From UBA9339 sp964535195 (GTDB lineage Bacteria; Pseudomonadota; Gammaproteobacteria; UBA9339), in NCBI GenBank assembly GCA_964535195.1, contig CAZHSI010000005.1, positions 19,379-83,378 of the forward strand: 64,000 bases of DNA, given 5' to 3'. The notes below the pieces were generated by a model, which made no database searches, was not told where the DNA came from, and saw only the letters and a program-made list of their open reading frames with translations. Shown in pieces: positions 25,801 to 34,523 of the stretch (its first letter is position 1; the number at the start of each line of letters is the position of its first letter). A program made the translations under genes and the position numbers.

Positions 25801-28593
25801 TTGTATTTTGGTATAATAAATTGGCTCGCCGGCAAAGAAGGGCAAGGTCTTTTGCGATACTCTTCCAAGCTCATCGTAATAAAGCAACTGCCAAATAGTC
25901 TTGCCATCCATATTTTGCGTGGTGATGGCGATTTTACGGTTTAGAGTATCATAGTATTCTTTATTGGTAGCGCCGCCATCAGTATGAGTGGTCACAATAT
26001 ATGAGACGTGTTTGAGAGCTTGTGAAATCTCACCAGCTGGCAAAGATCCGACATCAAGCCAGCTATAAGTTATCTCAGTTTTAGTACTATCAGGTGCTAC
26101 CTGTAAAATCTCTCTACCAAAACCATCGTATTGGTGAAAGACCTTTAGACCATTCAAATCTGTCGCTTCAGCTACTACCCCAAATCTTGGATCAACTACT
26201 TGACTAGTAGATTGTCCTAAAGAATTAGTCGTCTGCGTCACAAATTGCCCGTAATCATCGTACTTTACTTTAGTAACTCGATCTTCTATCCCCTTACCAG
26301 ACACCGTAGTAATTATGATATTACCAAATCGGTCCCGCGCATATTTAGTAGCAAGAGTTAATTTTGGATTGTGCGGTTCAGCAACGCTCTCAACCAATAG
26401 CGAAGTAGCAGGGTCATAACTAAAACTACTAGTCCTTGTCTGATCAATATTTTTTGGCGCCTGTTTAGTAACCGTAGCTTCGATTAATTCGCCAATAAAC
26501 CATCTGTCAGGATTATTTCGATAAGTATTCTCGGTGATCGTTGTATAGAATCTGTTGGTTTTATGTTCATAAATTGTGGAATCTATTTTTGTTGGATTAC
26601 CATAATCGTCGTAAGTGTTTTTGATCGTGGTTGTACTAAGTAGCTTACCTTTTAAATCGAAAGTTTTTTTAATATTGGTTTTTACGTAAGGAAAATAATA
26701 GGTAGTATTAACGCTACCATCACCAAAAGTTTTTAATTCCCAAACATCTGCAGCACTTGAAACCAAAGTACCATCAGCTAGCCTTGTTTCACTGGCAATT
26801 GGTAAACCTCTATTGTGAGTGTTAATATTTTGGTTGCGCTCATCGAAACCCTGGCTATAAGTTGTGGTGGTGCTTAAACTAGTACTATTATCGGTTGTCG
26901 TAACCTTATGGAATCCCAAAAATCCTAAACCAAGGTGATTAAACTTAGCACCAGTGTAATGATAGGTTGTTACGTGCTCTAAATAACCTGTTATCCCTCC
27001 TGCAACTAATTTATTTATGATGCCTTGATCGTTGATATCAGTATTACTGCTTGTTTGATAAACCACATACATTGATCCTTGCCAATCAAAATTGGGGTAT
27101 TTGGCGTCGTGCTCTTTAGTGTAGACTTTTACTTTGGTACCACTTAAAGGTTCGTAGTCGATAGAAATTTTGCTACCAAGACCATCGGTGATGGAGATGA
27201 GGTAGTCGGGTAGCTTTTGTGCGCGATTGAGCCAAGCATTTTGTATTCTCCAACAATGCCCTGAATTACCATCCCATCCACCTTGTATTACATCTACTAA
27301 ACCATCACCGTTTAAATCTATGAGTACAACCCCTCTATCAGCTACATAATGTCCGGCATCTGAAATTACCGTTGGTGGAGTAAACTTACTATTTTCCACC
27401 CATCCTATACCCGTATTAATCCAAGCTTTGTGTATACCCCAATTGTGATCTCCGCGCCCACCATCAAAACCTGATTGCATTATGTCTGTTAAACCATCAC
27501 CATTGAGATCTAATAACCTTATGCCACGATCAACTCCGTTTAATCCAGCATCTACAAACATAGTAGGAGAAATAAAATCTGTAGCTTCAATCCACCCCTC
27601 TTCATTAGTCTGCCACCCAAATTTTGTTGCTGGTAAACAAACCCCATTTCCACTGCACTTTTCAATACTTACTATTCTAGAACGAGCAGTGTTTTTGCCA
27701 ATTTCATAGGTCAATCGATACTCATAAACTAAACTTGGACCTTGCCAAGTTTGCATAGTTTTTAAGCGTTTATCTAAAGTATTTTTGGAACCTGCCTGAT
27801 AGGTAACACTTGTATCAGGACGAGCTTCGTAGATAAATTTTACTAAATTATATGGCGCAACCTTTGGTTCTCTTTCATTCCCAGTGTAGTTAATTTCTGT
27901 TGGATAAAAAATACCTTTAGCTTCATCTTTAAAATAATGTACTTCTAAATAATTACCAGCAGTGTCTTGAATTTTATTCAAACCCCAAACCGCAACACTA
28001 TCTTTACCTTCAGCTTTAATTTGGGAATCCTGCGTTGCCGCATACTCAGCAACTTGCCCGCCTTTAGTCCAAACTTTAAAACTTGCCGGACCATTTCCCT
28101 GTTTGCCATAAGAAATTATTTTGGCTTTACTATCCACATAAGTACGATACTCAGTACCATCAGCACCATATTCACCTTTAATTACAATAAGTTGTTCACC
28201 ATTAAAACAAAATCGGTCTTTATCGGTAAAATCCACACCATGAATGACGCCATTTTGTGTTTTGTTACTTGGGCATCGAGTAATTGCCGTTAAGCCATCT
28301 AAAGAAAACCCCATCCCCAGTAAACCGTTTCTAGTATTGCTACTAGAACTATCATAAGTAATTGCCAGGGCTGGTGACATCCCAGCCGTGCCAGGAGACA
28401 CCTCAATGGGAATAGAATAATGTGCTTGTCCAGAGGGCGTAACTTGAAACTCCCCTTTTAGGCTACCAACATTTGCGGTAAGTGCTTTAGATTTAGGAGA
28501 AGGGACTGGCGTATCAGCAACGCTAGTTGCAACCAAAAGGGAAAAGATAGTTAAGACTAAAAAAAACCAACAAGCAGAGAGACTTTTGCGCAT
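22807..28593 (-). CDS. Large exported SpvB/RHS-repeat protein with variable C-terminal domain
   Basis: 1928 residues. A signal peptide (about 1-26) is followed by an SpvB-like N-terminal domain (YSIPIEVSPGTAGMSPALAI) and two FG-GAP/VCBS-type repeats near 334-454 (LLDLNGDGLTDIMQSG and LIDLNGDGLVDVIQGG). A long run of RHS/YD repeats comes next (YDYDPYSNM, YDDIGRKV), and then the RHS core IYDPVIGRFLSADPYVQDP near 1556 ending at DPSG (about 1591). The remaining 337 residues begin with glycine/alanine-rich hydrophobic stretches and end in an unrecognised domain. RHS shells of this type enclose a cargo, usually a toxin; the export signal suggests surface display or release. The tail matches no family I know. 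Confidence 0.88.
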   Translation of the reverse strand: MRKSLSACWFFLVLTIFSLLVATSVADTPVPSPKSKALTANVGSLKGEFQVTPSGQAHYSIPIEVSPGTAGMSPALAITYDSSSSNTRNGLLGMGFSLDGLTAITRCPSNKTQNGVIHGVDFTDKDRFCFNGEQLIVIKGEYGADGTEYRTYVDSKAKIISYGKQGNGPASFKVWTKGGQVAEYAATQDSQIKAEGKDSVAVWGLNKIQDTAGNYLEVHYFKDEAKGIFYPTEINYTGNEREPKVAPYNLVKFIYEARPDTSVTYQAGSKNTLDKRLKTMQTWQGPSLVYEYRLTYEIGKNTARSRIVSIEKCSGNGVCLPATKFGWQTNEEGWIEATDFISPTMFVDAGLNGVDRGIRLLDLNGDGLTDIMQSGFDGGRGDHNWGIHKAWINTGIGWVENSKFTPPTVISDAGHYVADRGVVLIDLNGDGLVDVIQGGWDGNSGHCWRIQNAWLNRAQKLPDYLISITDGLGSKISIDYEPLSGTKVKVYTKEHDAKYPNFDWQGSMYVVYQTSSNTDINDQGIINKLVAGGITGYLEHVTTYHYTGAKFNHLGLGFLGFHKVTTTDNSTSLSTTTTYSQGFDERNQNINTHNRGLPIASETRLADGTLVSSAADVWELKTFGDGSVNTTYYFPYVKTNIKKTFDLKGKLLSTTTIKNTYDDYGNPTKIDSTIYEHKTNRFYTTITENTYRNNPDRWFIGELIEATVTKQAPKNIDQTRTSSFSYDPATSLLVESVAEPHNPKLTLATKYARDRFGNIIITTVSGKGIEDRVTKVKYDDYGQFVTQTTNSLGQSTSQVVDPRFGVVAEATDLNGLKVFHQYDGFGREILQVAPDSTKTEITYSWLDVGSLPAGEISQALKHVSYIVTTHTDGGATNKEYYDTLNRKIAITTQNMDGKTIWQLLYYDELGRVSQKTLPFFAGEPIYYTKIQYDVLGRITHSILPDNNTTQTIYDGFTTTIINQAEQKRIKEVNAVGNLVKTTDNLGSVTTYDYDPYSNMSAIMDSAGNNSIITYDDIGRKVAINDPDKGAWRYDYDVLGNLISQTDAKGQTTTFAYDKLNRMISRTDHAGTSTWEYDTALNGIGKLARINSVNVTDKAILKKLVASTEALHDGLETYTKSYNYDNFGRLSNVKTIIKNKNQADVVSASSYSYDQYGRLDLETYPNGLKVKNNYNELGYLVKLSDADTSKVYWTLNARDAAGRVISEGRSNGLITNYTYDQKTGFLKEIATVLDTKLTVQKELFPTETAKTIPEIRECVGGADECKLAVVGGPGKNNQVIQKEIYRYDDTLGNIAIHQDQVNNVIEKFRYDGLNRLVSIESSETGVQTLRYDPLGNISYKSDVGTYKYGENGAGPHAVTSIRGKKAGTFTYDANGDQVGGTLNGVERKITYTSYSKPLNIITPKTTVSFHYNADREKIARVDSTLDKTVTTYYLGNYESVLIKNKDGTEVTQQKAYIGGNTGYVKTVNNNDTTKNRTEIYEMLHNNLGSVTDITDENGNVTQHFSYTPFGEQKQTKGAVPSNPITNRGFTGHEGINMDDINLIHMDGRIYDPVIGRFLSADPYVQDPANSQCLNRYSYCINNPLAFVDPSGFGFFSWAGRVCRSIGKAVKSVFSNPVVRIVTGVVGGILLGPAGLGVFSTALGAAAAGAVITVGIGVATGTNFKQVLFEGAMTFGLTLGINHKIQELGYKFGAGAAGGTLGGLGSDAINSSSGKNSEKPKNPAEDFADPSSSKSIQDVTPNNFTNIDSLTISKSNRNNDATVGGTAAAKFGGVHHNGAKSDAYKNMFSSKDTMTGKETFKSFRVGALQIDAYISSTIQKGSSNIEYVYDVTSSKPLSAVNKEGFVNVATGMDGSITYGWTYLSAGRTADGRHVRDVSIPTGSDSSAGVTIYYDYDHTNLGRFIGDTIYTLKHFQSPKFVPLPAPIPIFL

Positions 28594-28803
28594 AATTATT
28601 CCCTAAACTTGAAATGATTGACGTAATATATAATTTATTTGGATTTTTGTATATACTGGTGGCAAATAAAAACAAGCGCAATACAAACTTGGCAGGTTGG
28701 ATAAATTTCGCAACTGTCGAGGTAGGCCAGAGTGTTTCTCAGCTAAGGTGAAAGTACAGTAAGTAGCTGAATAAAATATTAGTTTGTTGCAAGAGAAGTA
28801 TAT

Positions 28804-30474
28804 ATGTTGACTTATATAAACATAAAAAATTTTGCCATAATTAAAGACCTCGAACTTGACCTGCAACCAGAGATGACTGCCCTCACAGGAGAAACTGGTG
28901 CTGGAAAATCAATTGTTATCGACTCCTTAGAATTAGCTCTAGGCGCTCGTGCCGATGTTGCTCTCATTCGTAGTAATGCTGACCGCGCTGAAATTACCGT
29001 AATGTTTGATTTAACTAATCAAACCAAAGCACGAGAATGGTTAATTGGACAAGAATTAGACAGTGAAAACGACTGCATTATTCGACGGGTTATCGCAAAT
29101 GATGGCCGCTCAAAAAATAGTATCAATGGCAATCCTTGTACGCAACAAACCTTACGCACCTTTAGCGATTTTTTACTCAGTATTCATGGCCAACATGAAA
29201 ACCAAAATTTACTTAATCCCGAATATCAACGAGAATTACTTGATGCTTTTGCCTCAACTAAACAACTTACTACTACGGTAAAAAATCTATACCAAACTTG
29301 GTTAAAAACCAAAAAAGAACTTATCGAGCTTGAAAATAAAATCACTGACCGTGAAACCAAAATTGATTTCTTAAGCCATCAATTAAAAGAACTAGCAGCA
29401 GTTGATTTTAGCCCAACCAATCTTGCAAACCTGCATAATGAACAAAAACGTTTAAATAACATCGAAGAGTTTCTTAGCAATCTAAACTCGGCTTTAGATT
29501 TATTAGTAGAAAACGACGGCGCAGCCATCGTTAGCAATCTTTATAACACCAAAAATCAATTAGCGCTCTGCAAAAATATTGATAATAAAGTCGAGCCGAT
29601 TATCGAATTAATTAACAATGCGATCATTCACACTGAAGAAGCAGCGGCTGCCTTACGACAAAACTTGAATGCTACCGAATGTGATACTGAAAAACAAAAA
29701 GAAGTTGAAGCACAATTAAATCATATTTATGACATAGCCCGTAAACATCACACCCAACCTGAGCAACTAACCGCAATCGAGCTCAACCTCAAACAACAAC
29801 TGGAAGTAATCCAAACCGCAACCACACAAATAGAAAAAGTCACCGCCGAACTACAGGAAATAGAAAAAAATTACCTAGAAGCAGCAACCGAACTTAGCAC
29901 TAAACGTAAACTTGCAGCAGCAAAACTCAATCAGTTAATTAGTGAAAAAATGCAAATACTAGGCATGGTAGGAGGAAAATTTGTCGCGACACTCTCCCCT
30001 AACGTTAATAATAACTTTAGCATAAGTGGATTAGAGCGTGTAGAGTTTTTAGTATCGACGAACCCTGGTCACCCTTTACAACCGCTACACAAAGTGGCTT
30101 CTGGCGGTGAATTATCTCGGATCAGTCTAGCGATCCAAGTTATAACTGCTGAAAAAGAGGTGACCCCAACTTTAATTTTTGATGAAATTGACGCGGGTAT
30201 TGGTGGTAAAACTGCTGATATCGTTGGTCAACTCCTGCGCAAGCTTGCCGAAAAAACGCAGGTAATTTGTATTACCCACCTACCCCAAATTGCTGTACAA
30301 AGTCACCATCATATCTTAGTTGAAAAGACTACTGATACCAAACAAACTCAAGTTTCGCTTACCACTTTAAATAAAAAAGAGCGGGTCAAAGAAATAGCAC
30401 GAATGCTTGGCGGCGTTAAAATAACCAACCAAACCTTAGCTCACGCTGAAGAGATGCTGAATACCGTCATTTAA
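28804..30474 (+). CDS. recN: DNA repair protein RecN
   Basis: SMC-like ATPase acting in double-strand-break repair. 556 residues. Walker A GETGAGKSIVIDSLELALG is near residue 30, and the coiled-coil arms contain many K/E-rich heptads. The C-terminal ABC signature VASGGELSRISLAIQV is followed by Walker B PTLIFDEIDAGIGG. Divergent from the RHS gene; no LexA box was sought in detail in the 210-base gap. Confidence 0.96.
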   Translation: MLTYINIKNFAIIKDLELDLQPEMTALTGETGAGKSIVIDSLELALGARADVALIRSNADRAEITVMFDLTNQTKAREWLIGQELDSENDCIIRRVIANDGRSKNSINGNPCTQQTLRTFSDFLLSIHGQHENQNLLNPEYQRELLDAFASTKQLTTTVKNLYQTWLKTKKELIELENKITDRETKIDFLSHQLKELAAVDFSPTNLANLHNEQKRLNNIEEFLSNLNSALDLLVENDGAAIVSNLYNTKNQLALCKNIDNKVEPIIELINNAIIHTEEAAAALRQNLNATECDTEKQKEVEAQLNHIYDIARKHHTQPEQLTAIELNLKQQLEVIQTATTQIEKVTAELQEIEKNYLEAATELSTKRKLAAAKLNQLISEKMQILGMVGGKFVATLSPNVNNNFSISGLERVEFLVSTNPGHPLQPLHKVASGGELSRISLAIQVITAEKEVTPTLIFDEIDAGIGGKTADIVGQLLRKLAEKTQVICITHLPQIAVQSHHHILVEKTTDTKQTQVSLTTLNKKERVKEIARMLGGVKITNQTLAHAEEMLNTVI

Positions 30475-30488
30475 ACAGAAATTATGAA

Positions 30489-30636
30489 GCGTTGTTGAAT
30501 AAATCCCGTTGTTGTCCGATAAGCCTCTATTCGTTATTGCCCGGTAGCCTCTATTCGTCGTTGTCCGATAGCCCCTATTCGTCATTGCTCGGCAGCCTCT
30601 ATTCGTCATTGCCCGGCTTGACCGGGCAATCTCAAA
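30489..30636 (-). repeat. Left arm of a long inverted repeat built of 24-base units
   Basis: Begins GCGTTGTTGAATAAATCCCG, resembling an IS5-type end, and then holds four tandem variants of a 24-base unit (such as CTATTCGTCATTGCCCGGTAG). It ends in a small palindrome (GCCCGGCTTGACCGGGC). The inverted partner is at 31563-31661, with three units. Together they enclose the GIY-YIG gene and an IS5 transposase relic. Confidence 0.85.
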
Positions 30637-30646
30637 CAAAATACTG

Positions 30647-30937
30647 TTACTGAATTATCTCATGGTATAGATCTTGCCTAGAAGGGTTCATTTTATCAAT
30701 AAGTGATAACTTCCACTCCCTTTTATATTTTTTAAGTCGCTTTTCTCGACAAATTGCTGAATACATATCTTCATATTGTTCATAGTATACCAACTTGTGT
30801 AGATTGTATTTTTTACTAAAGCCATCAACTAAGCCGTTTTTATGTTGCCAAATACGTTTGATTAAATCTGAAGTTACTCCTATGTATAAAGTCGTATTGG
30901 CTTTATTTGTCAATATGTAAACACAAGGCGATTTCAT
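30647..30937 (-). CDS. GIY-YIG nuclease-domain protein
   Basis: About 96 residues from the ATG at 30937 (an upstream ATG at 30967 is possible). The GIY-YIG motif appears as VYILTN ... LYIGVTSDLIKRI, with the conserved Arg and EQYEDMYSAICREKRLKKYKR containing the metal-binding Glu. Stand-alone proteins of this UPF0213-like type are common and their role is mostly unknown. It lies within inverted-repeat arms next to an IS5 relic, so it may be a passenger of a mobile element. Confidence 0.88.
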   Translation of the reverse strand: MKSPCVYILTNKANTTLYIGVTSDLIKRIWQHKNGLVDGFSKKYNLHKLVYYEQYEDMYSAICREKRLKKYKREWKLSLIDKMNPSRQDLYHEIIQ

Positions 30938-30976
30938 AAGTACATTTTTAATTGTTTTTTTTTGCAAGGATACTAA

Positions 30977-31557
30977 CGTGAGTAAAAAAACTAAATACCG
31001 TATAAAAACTGGTCATCCTATAATAAATCTTTAGTTCAACGAGGCAGCTTAACAGTTTGGTTCGATAAAAATAGTATTGATTCATGATGCAACAAAAGAA
31101 AACCTGGCAATAAAGATTGAAGCCTGTGTATTAACGGATGATAATGTTCATGATAGTGAGGTTCTTCCAAGAATGTTAAACCAGGTGGAAGGAATATTGC
31201 TCAAGTAACAGGGGATGGCGCATATGATACGCACGAGTGTTATCAATGCGCTATTCATGCCGGAGCTGATCCTTGTTTTCCGCCACGCAAAAATGCTTCC
31301 CGCCACAAGCCATCTGACCAATCCTGGATTTTACGAAACCAAACTGTTTCCCAGGTTATTTATCACAGTTAGAAATATTGGAAGAAAAAACGCGATCATC
31401 ATCGCCGAAGTTTGGCTGAAACCGCAATGTTTCGTTTTAAACAACTGCTTGGTGATTAAGATAATGGCTAGAACACTTGAGCGACAAGCTAAAGAAATTG
31501 GAATTAAATGCTTAGCCATCAACACAATGAATCAACTAGAAATGCCTGCATATTCAT
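30977..31557 (+). pseudogene. Degraded IS5-family transposase
   Basis: Successive pieces of an IS5-type DDE transposase can be read in shifting frames: KTKYRIKTGHP.., SLVQRGSLTVWFDKNSID, then after a deletion CVLTDDNVHDSEVLPRML, GDGAYDTHECYQCAIHAGAD, FPPRKNASRHKPSDQSW, and finally ETAMFRFKQLLGD and CLAINTMNQLEMPAYS. The DDE motifs D (GDGAYDT) and the C-terminal E region are partly visible. Several frameshifts make it non-functional. A related fragment is at 9567-9745. Confidence 0.88.
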
Positions 31558-31562
31558 GGTTT

Positions 31563-31661
31563 TTTGAGATTGCCCGGTCAAGCCGGGCAATGACGAATAG
31601 AGGCTACCGAGCAATAACGAATAGGGGCTACCGGACAATGACGGGATTTATTCAACAACGC
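31563..31661 (+). repeat. Right arm of the long inverted repeat
   Basis: Reverse complement of the arm at 30489-30636: starts TTTGAGATTGCCCGG and ends CGGGATTTATTCAACAACGC. It holds three 24-base units instead of four. Imperfect identity between units shows they have drifted. Confidence 0.85.
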
Positions 31662-31680
31662 CAAATTATGGCAAAAGCAG

Positions 31681-33735
31681 CTATTTAGACTGCAAAATTA
31701 GTAATTTACCATCCCAACGCAAATCCCTCATTTCTGGTGGTTGCTTTGCAGGCGGGTAATATTTACTCCACAAAGAAAAGCCTTTTGCCGCTAACTCCTT
31801 AGCTAAAAATTCTGTCGCGCCAATAAATGGATAATGCTTATGCGCACGCCGTAAGGAAATAGCTATAGGTGTAGCATAATGATATTCAACCGTGCCGATC
31901 CATAAAGGTGCAGTGCTACCTTTTAAATCAATGTCAGCTGGCCATAAACGTAAAATTAATACCCTACCATATTGCTTGGTATTTTTAATATACAAAAGAA
32001 CACTTTTATTATTGTGGTAAAGCTGCGGAAAAATCGTTAAATGACTAATCACCGAATTTTTAGAAAAACTTTTTATGATACCCTGCAGAGTATTAAGTCT
32101 AACCGGTTGCGGTTCCCACCCTTGATGCAGCAAGGCGTGATTAATTTCAGAAAGACCACCAACGTAAATCACATTAAATGCTTCCACCGGATACCCCAAA
32201 CGATTAAGTCTATATAAAGGGATTTTGGCCTCCTTCCCTTTGGCTAGCTCATCGAAAGTAATCACTTGTTTTGGCCAAATTAACGTATATTTTTCAACTT
32301 GGCGCTCAAAGAAAAATGCACTATAGCCAAGCCACGTTGCAGCAAAAGCACCAATAACAAATAATACAAACTCTCTGATTGGTAAATGCACAATGTGGCG
32401 CCGTCGATAAGAAACAGTTGCGACAAGCACAATCATCAACCCAAGAAAAATCCCCCCTAAAACATCGGTCAACCAATGCGCACCTAAATAAATACGCGAA
32501 AAAGACACTATCGATGCCATTAAGCCCGCCACAAAATAAGGCAACCACTTTTTTGACGCTTTTAGTTCGCGGGCAATAATTACTGCCAAAAAACCATACA
32601 AAGTAAGACTCATCGCCGCATGTGCGCTAGGAAAAGATGGATCGTGAATAGCATATAAAATATCCCCGGGACGCGATGAATTTATAAGAAACTTTGTGCC
32701 GGCAACAATAACTCCACTAAATCCTATAACTCCTAACCAATGCATGGCTATATACCACTGCCGCTTCCATAGTAACCATAAACCAATCATACCCGAAGCG
32801 ACCACTAATAAAGATAGATCACCAAAAAATGTGACCAGCACCAAAATATGATCTAGGCTTGTAAAGCGTAAACTACTTACAAGATAATAGAGTGAATGAC
32901 TAATCGTAACTAAAGTTCCTAGATGTAACACTTGAAGAAGAACCCATAAAAACAAAGCTAAAAACAAAACAGCAATAAATATTAACATCAACTGCCAATG
33001 GTTAGCAGCGTCTTTGGGGTCAGATAAAAACCTAGCAAGCCAAGAGAGCCTTCGGTGTTTTTGCAAATAAACCCAAAGATTCTTAATATAATAATCGGTC
33101 ATTTGCCAGATTTGTTTAAAAAAGTGTTGCATCAACCAAACAATCCCCCACAGGGCAACGAAAACTAAAAAACCCCACAAAGCATATTTGACTATTAGTT
33201 TTGCTGGCAACTCTAAAGATAAAGCACCAAGTAAGGCGCCGGGAACCATATAACTAAGAGCCCAAAAAATAGCCGAGGTAACTGCGGCAAATAAAAATCG
33301 CACAATCGACATTTTAAACATACCAGCAATCATTGGTATCATAGCACGCATCGGCCCAACAAAACGCCCAATGAATACACTTTTACCACCATGCTTATAA
33401 AAAAACTTCTCACTACGCTCTAACAAACTGGGCCATCTAGTAAACGGCCAAATACGATGAATCCGGTCTTGGAAATAAACGCCAATTAAGTAGCTTAAAA
33501 TATCCCCCGTAAGCGCGCCTAAGATCGCCCACATAAAGGTAGCACCCGCAGGAATTAACGATAGCCCAATTAAAAATCCAATAGCAGGCATAGCAATAGT
33601 TCCTGGAATAAACGCGCCGATTACTGCCATAGCTTCAGCAAAACAAAGAAAATATACCAAAAAACTGGTACTGTGAGGATGAGCTTGAAAAAACTGCACC
33701 ATCGTTTGCATATTAAGATCGTGAAAATTAAACAT
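31681..33735 (-). CDS. LssY-type membrane protein: DedA, PAP2 phosphatase and LssY C-terminal domains
   Basis: 684 residues. The N-terminal third is a DedA-type membrane domain (GAFIPGTIAMPAIGFL, FIGRFVGPMRAMIPMIAG), a family linked to lipid-carrier flipping. The middle is a PAP2 lipid phosphatase with its three motifs: KFLINSSRPGD near 350, PSFPSAHAAMS near 367 and SRIYLGAHWLTDVLGG near 415. The last 190 or so residues resemble the LssY C-terminal domain (YVGGLSEINHALLHQGW ... LWPADIDL). This arrangement is that of Legionella LssY. The natural substrate is probably an isoprenoid or phospholipid phosphate. It directly follows the IS5/GIY-YIG remnant. Confidence 0.9.
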   Translation of the reverse strand: MFNFHDLNMQTMVQFFQAHPHSTSFLVYFLCFAEAMAVIGAFIPGTIAMPAIGFLIGLSLIPAGATFMWAILGALTGDILSYLIGVYFQDRIHRIWPFTRWPSLLERSEKFFYKHGGKSVFIGRFVGPMRAMIPMIAGMFKMSIVRFLFAAVTSAIFWALSYMVPGALLGALSLELPAKLIVKYALWGFLVFVALWGIVWLMQHFFKQIWQMTDYYIKNLWVYLQKHRRLSWLARFLSDPKDAANHWQLMLIFIAVLFLALFLWVLLQVLHLGTLVTISHSLYYLVSSLRFTSLDHILVLVTFFGDLSLLVVASGMIGLWLLWKRQWYIAMHWLGVIGFSGVIVAGTKFLINSSRPGDILYAIHDPSFPSAHAAMSLTLYGFLAVIIARELKASKKWLPYFVAGLMASIVSFSRIYLGAHWLTDVLGGIFLGLMIVLVATVSYRRRHIVHLPIREFVLFVIGAFAATWLGYSAFFFERQVEKYTLIWPKQVITFDELAKGKEAKIPLYRLNRLGYPVEAFNVIYVGGLSEINHALLHQGWEPQPVRLNTLQGIIKSFSKNSVISHLTIFPQLYHNNKSVLLYIKNTKQYGRVLILRLWPADIDLKGSTAPLWIGTVEYHYATPIAISLRRAHKHYPFIGATEFLAKELAAKGFSLWSKYYPPAKQPPEMRDLRWDGKLLILQSK

Positions 33736-33784
33736 AGCGTTAACCTAACCCTAAAAAAACTCTAGCGAGGAGTATATCAGAAAC

Positions 33785-34519
33785 TTAGTCATAATAAACA
33801 TTAACCAAATACAAGCCACAAGCAGCGGCAGTCATGGCAGCTTTCCTGCGATCCCGAGCATCCAATACTTCCTTAACCCACGTTATTGGCTTTTCATCCG
33901 TACCAATCTTTACTAACACACCAACCACATTACGCACCATATGTAATAAAAAAGCATTAGCTTTAATATCGATATTAATCATGCTACCACTGCGAGTTAC
34001 CCTTAGTAAGGTAACAGTACGCTTGGTACTCCTTGATTGACAACCACTTCCACGAAAAGAAGAAAAATCATGTTCACCAAGCAAAACCTGTCCAGCTTCA
34101 TGCATCCGTTTCTCGTTAAGGGCACGGTAACACCACATGGCACGATGCCGTAAAAGTGCCGGGGCAATTGCATGATTATAGATCATATAACGATAATGCC
34201 GGGAAACAGCGTGGTAACGTGCGTGAAAATCAGGAGAAACTTGGCGCGCCCAAAGCACACGAATATCTTTTGGTAAATTGCTATTAGTCCCTAAAATCCA
34301 AGAACGATCAGAACGCTTAGCCTCGGTATCAAAATGCGCCACTTGCCCGAGAGCATGTACCCCAGCATCAGTTCTACCAGCACAAGTTACGGTAATAGGC
34401 TCTACTGCAACTTGACTTAGAGCTTCCTCAAGTTTTTCTTGAACACTGGAAACGTTTTCTTGCCGCTGCCAGCCATAATAGTTAGTACCATCGTATTCGA
34501 TGCCGACAGCGATTCTCAT
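33785..34519 (-). CDS. truA: tRNA pseudouridine(38-40) synthase
   Basis: Converts U38-40 of tRNAs to pseudouridine. 244 residues. The catalytic Asp lies in CAGRTDAGVHALGQVAHFD, and SFRGSGCQS and NAFLLHMVRNVVG are family hallmarks. It starts a few bases after the fimV stop; the fimV-truA order is conserved in Gammaproteobacteria. Confidence 0.96.
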   Translation of the reverse strand: MRIAVGIEYDGTNYYGWQRQENVSSVQEKLEEALSQVAVEPITVTCAGRTDAGVHALGQVAHFDTEAKRSDRSWILGTNSNLPKDIRVLWARQVSPDFHARYHAVSRHYRYMIYNHAIAPALLRHRAMWCYRALNEKRMHEAGQVLLGEHDFSSFRGSGCQSRSTKRTVTLLRVTRSGSMINIDIKANAFLLHMVRNVVGVLVKIGTDEKPITWVKEVLDARDRRKAAMTAAACGLYLVNVYYD

Positions 34520-34523
34520 AACC

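Noticed and set aside
30512..30612. Short CRISPR-like array
   Set aside because: The 24-base units are directly contiguous with no unique spacers, are mirrored in an inverted arm, and no cas gene is near.
31215..31688. A 157-residue plus-strand gene
   Set aside because: It is an out-of-frame reading through the broken IS5 transposase and the right inverted arm; the family match appears only in other frames.
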